Notes under the pieces: model-generated
The model's database searches: none
What the model saw: the letters and a program-made list of their open reading frames with translations, nothing else
What the model was told of the DNA's origin: nothing
From: an uncultured Thermomicrobiales bacterium
GTDB taxonomy: Bacteria > Chloroflexota > Chloroflexia > Thermomicrobiales > Thermomicrobiaceae
Direction: 5' to 3'
Assembly: GCA_937891245.1 (NCBI GenBank)
Contig: CALAGB010000569.1
Location: 1-11,289 of the forward strand
DNA: 11,289 nt
Part shown: positions 6,718 to 11,289 of the stretch, one piece after another
Layout: each line of letters opens with the position of its first letter
Position numbering within the stretch: the stretch's first letter is position 1
Translations under genes and position numbers: made by a program

Positions 6718-7881
6718 CTAATGGGTGTGCGTGTGGCTTTCCTGGTAGTGCCGGGCGAGCAGGTCGGCACCGAAATCGTTGAGCGGATCGCGCCAGACGG
6801 TGTGAATATGGTTCGCGTTGTTCTGCGTGTTGTCGTATTCGACCAGGAAGCGCGGGCCTTGCAGCCGGTAGTAATGCGGTTGACGCCGCTCGAAGCCGCC
6901 GGCCCAGGCGAAATGCACCTGGCTCAGCCCTTCGCCGCCGTACATGGCGCGCTCGATCTCAGCGATCTCGTCCGGCATCCGCGCGATGTACTCCTGAATC
7001 AACGCGTCAAGCACTTGCCGCTGCGAGGCGTTCATGGCGGTTGCGGGAATGCCTTTCGGTGTACTCGTATAGCGAATCGCCTGTTGCTGCTCGTCGGTGA
7101 AACCAAGCTCGCGCCACTGCTTTTCGACCGACGCCTGCTCATCGGACGTCATCTCCCAGCCGAAGAGAAGGGGCGTCGGCAACGGCAGGGCGTCTTCGAT
7201 GATGCGGGGACGATTGGCGGTCACGATATCGGGCGGTGCGACCGGCGCGATGACGGCGCCGCTGCGCTGGTCGGCGGAAAGCTCGTGCAGCAGCTGGCGG
7301 GCCAGATCCTCGACCCCTGCCAGCGGGCGGAGCGAGCTGACCGTGCCGAGGGGCGATTCTGCCGGATTGGTGCCGAAGAAGGTCGGCGTCGGCGCGATGA
7401 TCCGACCATCGGCGATGGCGTAGTTGATCGAGATATGATGCCCTTCGAAGCGCCAGCCCCAGAAGCCCTGGTCACGCGGCTCGCCGAAGATACTGACGTA
7501 GAACATCTGCGGATCGCGGCCATAATTCCCGGCGATACGTTCCGGCGTCACGCCGCGGGTCGTCTGGAAGTTCCAGCCTTCGACGGCATCGAGCGTGTTT
7601 TCCAGCCCCATGATCGTCGCGGCGGTGAAATAGGCTGAGCGACTGACGCCGGAGGCGAGCAACTGGTGCGCCAGACGCTGTTGTGGACGGTCCATTTCGG
7701 CCAGCGGCAAACCCATGCGTCGAATGGGCGTGTAGAACCAGCGCGAGCGTTCGGCCGAATCATCGAAGTCGAGCAGCGCTTTGGCGCGCTGGTTGGGCGA
7801 GAGCGCAGCGAGGAAGCGGGTCGCCGCCTCGCCCATCTTCTCGACGAGGGAGCGTGCGTCGATCCCGGTCTCCGTGGCCAT
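6718..7881 (-). CDS. DUF3500 family protein
   Basis: A 387-residue protein recognised as DUF3500, a family without an assigned function. Characteristic stretches are GWRFEGHHISIN (142-153), PTFFGTNPAE (166-175), HFAWAGG (323-329) and the very conserved block at 337-366 (YYRLQGPRFLVEYDNTQNNA, then NHIHTVWRDP). Many His, Asp, Glu and Trp residues in these blocks could form a metal site; this is inference. The protein ends in HTHTH, a His-rich tail. No signal peptide or membrane segment is visible, so it is probably cytosolic. The start follows AAAGGAGG with 5-base spacing. It is divergent from the DUF2071 gene across a 120-bp promoter region and converges on the NYN gene with a 119-bp gap that shows only a weak 5-bp stem at 6615-6633. 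Confidence 0.85.
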   Translation of the reverse strand: MATETGIDARSLVEKMGEAATRFLAALSPNQRAKALLDFDDSAERSRWFYTPIRRMGLPLAEMDRPQQRLAHQLLASGVSRSAYFTAATIMGLENTLDAVEGWNFQTTRGVTPERIAGNYGRDPQMFYVSIFGEPRDQGFWGWRFEGHHISINYAIADGRIIAPTPTFFGTNPAESPLGTVSSLRPLAGVEDLARQLLHELSADQRSGAVIAPVAPPDIVTANRPRIIEDALPLPTPLLFGWEMTSDEQASVEKQWRELGFTDEQQQAIRYTSTPKGIPATAMNASQRQVLDALIQEYIARMPDEIAEIERAMYGGEGLSQVHFAWAGGFERRQPHYYRLQGPRFLVEYDNTQNNANHIHTVWRDPLNDFGADLLARHYQESHTHTH

Positions 7882-7921
7882 CCGGGCCTCCTTTGCCTGT
7901 GAACGTTGGTAAGCTCAGGTC

Positions 7922-7964
7922 TTGTACCATTCTAACCGGAACCTGTTACAGTGAAGACCGTAAC
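7922..7964. promoter_or_regulatory. Candidate divergent promoters, DUF3500 / DUF2071
   Basis: On the plus strand, TGTTACAGT at 7944-7952 looks like an extended -10 (TGn plus TACAGT, 4 of 6), preceded by TTGTAC at 7922-7927 with a long 19-bp spacer. On the minus strand, TAGAAT (complement of 7929-7934, 5 of 6) could serve DUF3500. A small inverted repeat GTTAC (7945-7949) / GTAAC (7960-7964) overlaps the plus-strand -10. If the plus promoter is real, translation cannot begin at the GTG at 7951. Confidence 0.35.
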
Positions 7965-8001
7965 GTCGATAGTCCAACGCTTTTCGCAAGAGCCGAGCCG
8001 C

Positions 8002-8790
8002 ATGACCACCGAACAACCGCCAACCAAATCGATCGGCCGCCTGAGCGATAACGAACTCTTCAACACCGATCACCGTCCCTGGCCGATCCCGACCAGCCGC
8101 TGGCGCATGTTCCAGTCGTGGCGTGACCTTCTCTTCGCCCACTGGCCGGTCGATCCGGCAGCGCTGGCGCATCTGATGCCGGGCGGGTTGGAAGTCGAGA
8201 CGTTCGACGGACAGGCCTGGGTCACGATCGCCCCATTTCGCATGGCGGGCGTCGCGCTGCGTCCATCCCCAGCGTTGCCCGGTCTCGCGACCTTCCCCGA
8301 ACTGAACACGCGCACCTATGTCAGTCTCGACAACAAACGGGGCGTCTACTTCTTCAGCCTGGATGCCGGCAATCGCGTCGCGGTCGAAGTCGCCCGCGCC
8401 TGGTATCACCTGCCCTACGTGCTGTCGCGCATGTCGATCCGCCCGATCGATGAGTCGATTCACTACGAAAGCGTGCGCACCGACCGGCGTGGCAACCCGG
8501 CCGAACTGCGCTGCTGGTATCGCCCGACCGGACCGGTCTACCGCAGCGAAGCGGGCAGCCTCGACGAATGGCTGACTGAGCGCTACTGCCTCTATGCCGC
8601 CGACCGGCGCGACCGCATCTATCGCGCCGAGATCACGCACCAACCATGGCCGTTGCAGCCGGCCGAAGCGAGCTTCACCACCAACACAATGCTCGCCGCC
8701 CACGGCATCGAACTCCCCGATGTACCGCCGCTCCTCCACTTCGCCCGCCGCCTCGACGTCCGCGCCTGGCAGCCGGTGCGAATTGGGTGA
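8002..8790 (+). CDS. DUF2071 (YqjF-like) family protein
   Basis: A 262-residue soluble protein of the DUF2071 family, related to Bacillus YqjF; no biochemical function is established. Family blocks are HRPWPIP (24-30), SWRDLLFAHWPVDPAAL (39-55), LMPGGLEVETFDGQAWV (58-74), PELNTRTYV (99-107), GVYFFSLDA (114-122), and the later WYRPTGPVYRS and SLDEWLTERYCLY blocks (172-198). The start is uncertain. The ATG at 8002 is preferred because a GTG at 7951 overlaps a plausible -10 and adds 17 residues before the conserved region; neither has a strong ribosome binding site. The gene is divergent from DUF3500. The 96-bp repeat at 8820 begins 30 bp after its stop. Confidence 0.85.
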   Translation: MTTEQPPTKSIGRLSDNELFNTDHRPWPIPTSRWRMFQSWRDLLFAHWPVDPAALAHLMPGGLEVETFDGQAWVTIAPFRMAGVALRPSPALPGLATFPELNTRTYVSLDNKRGVYFFSLDAGNRVAVEVARAWYHLPYVLSRMSIRPIDESIHYESVRTDRRGNPAELRCWYRPTGPVYRSEAGSLDEWLTERYCLYAADRRDRIYRAEITHQPWPLQPAEASFTTNTMLAAHGIELPDVPPLLHFARRLDVRAWQPVRIG

Positions 8791-8819
8791 CGAAATTCCT
8801 CGCGCGGAGATACTCTATC

Positions 8820-8915
8820 TGTCATTCTGAGCCGCAGCGAAGAATCTCTTCCCCGTTGCCCAGATGTGATATTTGGGGACGAAGAGGAGATCCTTCACTG
8901 CGGTACAGGATGACA
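8820..8915. repeat. 96-bp imperfect inverted-repeat element (MITE/REP-like)
   Basis: The left end, beginning TGTCATTCTGAGCCGCAGCG (8820-8848), and the right end, ending CGGTACAGGATGACA (8887-8915), are inverted copies that match at 24 of 29 positions. The whole can fold into one long imperfect hairpin, with CCCAGAT and ATTTGGG near the tip. There is no ORF and no evident target-site duplication at its borders. TGTCATTCTGAG-type repeats are, from memory, widely scattered in several bacterial phyla. It lies between convergent genes, the DUF2071 gene and the PiT permease, and could also limit read-through. The 48 bp after it hold a tandem CGTCTCTG repeat (8922-8937) and nothing else recognisable. 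Confidence 0.65.
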
Positions 8916-8963
8916 AGGGGGCGTCTCTGCGTCTCTGCACGAGAAATCCTCTTCGTCTCGCCC

Positions 8964-9935
8964 CTACCGCTGGCCGAACGCGATCAGCAGATGTTCGAGC
9001 AGGAAGCAGATGGCGAAGCCGCTGATCGGGCTGATCGCCCAGCCTTTGACGATCCCGAGGAGTGTTGCCTTCTGCACTGTTTCGCGACCACGAGCCAGAC
9101 CGGTGCCGGCCATGGCGCCCACCAGCGCCTGATTCATCGACGTGAAGAGCCCCTGGGTGACGGCCAGCAGGACGACCAGCGCCTGCACGAATTGCGCCGC
9201 GCTCGCCATCGAGAGATCGACCTTGACGATGTCGAACGCCACGCGGTTGAGAATGCGCTGCCCCCAGGTGAGCGCACCCACCGCCATCGCGATTCCGCCC
9301 AGCAGTCCGGCAATCAACAGGCTTGTCAAGTTAATCGATGACCAAACCCCGATGGCGTTCGACACATCATTGGCGCCCAACACGAACGAGGCGCCCAGGC
9401 CAACCAGCACGAGCAGGATGGGAAGCGATGACCAGCGTTGCTCGCTCACTGATTCCGTCGCGCTCGGGACGACGAGATCGAGCAGTTTCGTCATGGCGAA
9501 CCCGAGCAGCATCGCGACCGGCGGCGCCAGCACCCAGAGCACGGCCAGATGCCAGACCGTCGTCCAGTTCACACCCACACCGGCGGCGACGGCCGTGCCG
9601 ACGATGCAGAAGATGAGGATCTGTATGGTTGAGGTCGGGACTTTAGCGTAGGTGTAAACGGTGGTGAGGAAGAAGGCGCCAATCTCGATTACGATCAGCA
9701 TCGGCGTTGTCACATGATTGGCATCGACAATGTGCAGCCCGACCGTCTGTTGCACCCCATGGCTGGCGAACGTCGCCCCGATGATCGTCATGATCGAAAG
9801 CAGAATCAGCGCGGGCCACATGCGGATCGACTTCGAGGCGTATGGCATGCCCATGACCGCGCCGGTGTAGTGCGCGCCCATACTCCAGGCGAAGGCCAGG
9901 CTCAGCCCCACCAGGATCACGGTCGATGAGCTCAT
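8964..9935 (-). CDS. PiT-family inorganic phosphate / anion permease
   Basis: A 323-residue integral membrane protein with eight or more hydrophobic segments over its whole length, similar to PiT (COG0306) transporters that co-transport phosphate or metal-phosphate with protons or sodium. The second-half signature GANDVSNAIG at 187-196 is canonical. In the first half the matching place reads GAHYTGAVMG (20-29), so the usual Asn-Asp of the motif is replaced. VPTSTIQ (99-105) and SMNQALVGAMAGTGLARG (266-283) correspond to the PVSTTHA-type repeats, also altered. The protein is shorter than E. coli PitA (about 500 residues) because it lacks a large central loop. The start follows GGGAG with 6-base spacing. 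Phosphate is the likely substrate, but another oxyanion cannot be excluded. Confidence 0.85.
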   Translation of the reverse strand: MSSSTVILVGLSLAFAWSMGAHYTGAVMGMPYASKSIRMWPALILLSIMTIIGATFASHGVQQTVGLHIVDANHVTTPMLIVIEIGAFFLTTVYTYAKVPTSTIQILIFCIVGTAVAAGVGVNWTTVWHLAVLWVLAPPVAMLLGFAMTKLLDLVVPSATESVSEQRWSSLPILLVLVGLGASFVLGANDVSNAIGVWSSINLTSLLIAGLLGGIAMAVGALTWGQRILNRVAFDIVKVDLSMASAAQFVQALVVLLAVTQGLFTSMNQALVGAMAGTGLARGRETVQKATLLGIVKGWAISPISGFAICFLLEHLLIAFGQR

Positions 9936-9952
9936 ATCACGCTCCCGCCAGC

Positions 9953-9982
9953 GTGGCCGGATCGTCAGGCATACCCGGCCAC
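9953..9982 (-). promoter_or_regulatory. Hairpin in the leader of the PiT permease gene
   Basis: GTGGCCGG at 9953-9960 pairs perfectly with CCGGCCAC at 9975-9982 across a 14-base loop. The GC-rich stem ends 17 bases upstream of the start codon, close to the GGGAG ribosome binding site (complement of 9942-9946), and lies inside the transcript if the promoter at 10009-10037 is right. It could modulate translation or be chance. No named riboswitch is recognised. Confidence 0.3.
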
Positions 9983-10008
9983 TTCAGTCTTTCGTTGTCA
10001 CTCCGGGG

Positions 10009-10037
10009 AGCATAACGCCGTTCAAAACCGCGTACAA
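10009..10037 (-). promoter_or_regulatory. Possible promoter for the PiT permease
   Basis: The minus strand has TTGTAC (complement of 10032-10037) as -35, a 17-bp spacer, and TATGCT (complement of 10009-10014, 4 of 6) as -10. Transcription would begin near 10002, giving a leader of about 67 bases. The -35 match is poor (3 of 6). I see no Pho box. Confidence 0.3.
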
Positions 10038-10051
10038 GCGCAATCCCGCAC

Positions 10052-10600
10052 TTAGTTAATCTGCTTCTCTTTCTTCTGCTTCGGTTCGTCGTTCTCCTGG
10101 CTCTTCGGGATGGCTGTGATCATGCCGTCGCTTTCGACCCAGGCTTCGGCAACGTCTTCGATACGGCGAATCCCTTGTTGGTGCAACTGTCCTTGAATCT
10201 CTTGTAGCGTTAGAAGTTCCTTGCGGGCGCTCTCCTTCAACACCTTACCGGCGCTGATCAGCAGCAAACGCTCGGGGCGGATGATCGGACGCAAGGTCTC
10301 TACATGAAAGGCAAGAAAGGACAACGCGTAGTCCCAACCGATAATCGTTATCGCCAGCATCAAGGCGTCGGGGACCGAGTTATACTCGCCGGCCATGCCG
10401 TTTTGCACTGCGTCGGCGATCAGCACGATCACTAGCACATCCGAGATCCCGACGCCGGCCGATTCGCGTTTCATGATGAAGCGCAGCGCGAAGAAGAGAA
10501 AGAGATAGACAATCGTGCCGCGCAGAAAGATTTCGAGCAGCGCGACATCGGGTACGACAAATTGCGACCATTGTTTCGGAATCAAGATCGCCAGCAACAT
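10052..10600 (-). CDS. DUF421 (YetF-like) membrane protein
   Basis: A 182-residue protein of the DUF421 family, which includes Bacillus YetF; function is not established. Three hydrophobic segments (about 22-42, 52-68 and 78-98) are followed by a cytosolic domain at about 105-165. Family features are KRESAGVGISDVLVIVLIAD (44-63), DAVQNGM (63-69), RPERLLLISAGKV (108-120), RKELLTLQEIQGQLHQQGI (126-144), and EDVAEAWVESDGMITAI (148-164). The C-terminus (165-182) is a short, Lys- and Glu-rich tail. The start is supported by AAGGGA about 8 bases upstream. The gene lies 116 bp upstream of the PiT permease on the same strand; the gap is wide enough for separate promoters, so co-transcription is uncertain. 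It is divergent from the FAD oxidoreductase. Confidence 0.85.
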   Translation of the reverse strand: MLLAILIPKQWSQFVVPDVALLEIFLRGTIVYLFLFFALRFIMKRESAGVGISDVLVIVLIADAVQNGMAGEYNSVPDALMLAITIIGWDYALSFLAFHVETLRPIIRPERLLLISAGKVLKESARKELLTLQEIQGQLHQQGIRRIEDVAEAWVESDGMITAIPKSQENDEPKQKKEKQIN

Positions 10601-10762
10601 GACGCGCTTCCCTTTCGCTCATCGCTCATTCGTGGGCCCCCTTTCCCCTGACCAGCACTACGCACGACCCGTACAAACACGCATGCACCACGCGATGCCG
10701 GTCTCGATTTCGCAAGCGGCGTGCTACACTCAGTCGCGCAGACCCGAGCCACCCGCCTTCCA

Positions 10763-10790
10763 TTGACAGAGCGATGCGGATGGTCACAAT
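10763..10790 (+). promoter_or_regulatory. Sigma-70-like promoter of the FAD oxidoreductase
   Basis: A perfect TTGACA at 10763-10768, a 16-bp spacer and CACAAT at 10785-10790 (4 of 6) place transcription start near 10797, about 36 bases before the ATG. The ribosome binding site AGGAGG (10822-10827) falls inside that leader. The rest of the 232-bp divergent region holds a tandem CGCTCAT pair (10616-10629) in the DUF421 leader and no other clear signal. Confidence 0.5.
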
Positions 10791-10832
10791 CGACTCGCTC
10801 GCGGTCTGATGGGTAGAACTGAGGAGGCGGAG

Positions 10833-11289
10833 ATGGTGGCAATCACCGAGAAGCAGGCACCCGACATCGCGGCGGCACGCGACCTCGAAGAGGCATTGGG
10901 CTGGCGGATCGCCGGTGAAGTGCGCTTCGATGAATACAGCCGCATGCTCTACAGCACCGATGCCAGCAACTATCAGATCGAACCGATCGGCGTCGTGCTG
11001 CCGCGCACCGTCGACGATGTTCGCGCCGCCATCGAGCTCGCCGCCAAACATAACGTACCGATCCTGCCGCGCGGCGGCGGTAGCAGCCTGGCCGGACAGA
11101 CGGTCGGCCGCGCGCTCGTCATCGACACGTCGAAATACCTGAATCAGATTCTGGAAGTCGACCCTGCCTCCAAAACGGCGCGCGTACAGCCGGGCATCGT
11201 CCTGCAGCAACTCAACACCCGCCTGAAACGACACGGCCTGATGTTCGGGCCGGATCCGGCGAGCGCCGACCGTGCCACTATCGGCGGGG
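10833..11289 (+). CDS. FAD-binding oxidoreductase (GlcD/YdiJ-like), 3' end outside window
   Basis: Only the first 152 residues are present; the frame is open to the window end. The visible part is the N-terminal FAD-binding domain (FAD_binding_4, PCMH fold) of 2-hydroxyacid oxidases and dehydrogenases such as GlcD and D-lactate dehydrogenases. Landmarks are YSTDASNYQIEPIGVVLPRT (40-59), the FAD pyrophosphate-binding LPRGGGSSLAGQ (78-89), VIDTSKYLNQILEVD (96-110), VQPGIVLQQLN (118-128) and GPDPASADRATIGG (139-152). The STDASNY and ASADRATIGG versions resemble long proteins that carry FAD and Fe-S domains in one chain (YdiJ-like, about 950-1000 residues, from memory), but the C-terminal part cannot be seen. 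The start follows AGGAGG with 5-base spacing. The substrate is probably a 2-hydroxy acid, not determined. Confidence 0.88.
   Translation, partial: MVAITEKQAPDIAAARDLEEALGWRIAGEVRFDEYSRMLYSTDASNYQIEPIGVVLPRTVDDVRAAIELAAKHNVPILPRGGGSSLAGQTVGRALVIDTSKYLNQILEVDPASKTARVQPGIVLQQLNTRLKRHGLMFGPDPASADRATIGG

Noticed and set aside
6634..7638. 334-codon open frame antisense to DUF3500
   Set aside because: It is a shadow of the well-conserved DUF3500 gene, without a family match.
7915..8739. 274-codon open frame antisense to DUF2071
   Set aside because: DUF2071 motifs are plain on the plus strand; the antisense frame has no ribosome binding site or known motif.
10626..11234. 202-codon minus-strand frame over the FAD oxidoreductase
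   Set aside because: The plus strand encodes a clear FAD-binding domain with promoter and AGGAGG; the antisense frame is a shadow.

Overview
The window reads as chromosomal DNA from a GC-rich bacterium. I favour Chloroflexota, perhaps the Thermomicrobia and relatives. The reasons are the mix of a LytR-CpsA-Psr protein with a PduO-type adenosyltransferase, DUF3500 and DUF2071 proteins and a divergent PiT permease, plus REP-like dispersed repeats. No marker gene is present, so the taxonomy is inference. I see no rRNA, tRNA, CRISPR array, transposase, phage gene or recognised defence system.

Layout, left to right. A small VOC-fold protein (+) follows a compact palindromic patch at the left edge. 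A 173-bp REP-pair or MITE-like element with inverted ends lies between it and a convergent alpha/beta-hydrolase gene (-). That gene has an in-frame amber codon at 2169-2171 and is called a pseudogene. Upstream of it on the same strand is an LCP-family cell-envelope protein. The LCP gene is divergent from a dCTP deaminase, and a 33-bp inverted repeat lies between the two predicted promoters. The deaminase converges, with a 5-bp gap, on a PduO-type cob(I)alamin adenosyltransferase (-).

Next come a stand-alone NYN-domain putative RNase (+), a DUF3500 protein (-), and a divergent DUF2071 (YqjF-like) protein (+). A 96-bp imperfect inverted repeat follows. The - strand then carries a PiT-family phosphate/anion permease and, upstream of it, a YetF-like DUF421 membrane protein. 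The window ends inside an FAD-binding oxidoreductase (+) that has a good sigma-70-like promoter.

The genes alternate strand often and form no obvious pathway or long operon. The deaminase (nucleotide pools), the adenosyltransferase (cobalamin), the LCP protein (envelope glycopolymer attachment) and the permease (phosphate) look like independent housekeeping or peripheral functions. I found no convincing new multi-gene system. The points most worth a second look are the amber codon, the two inverted-repeat elements, the operator-like repeat between the LCP and dcd genes, and the altered first signature motif of the PiT permease.
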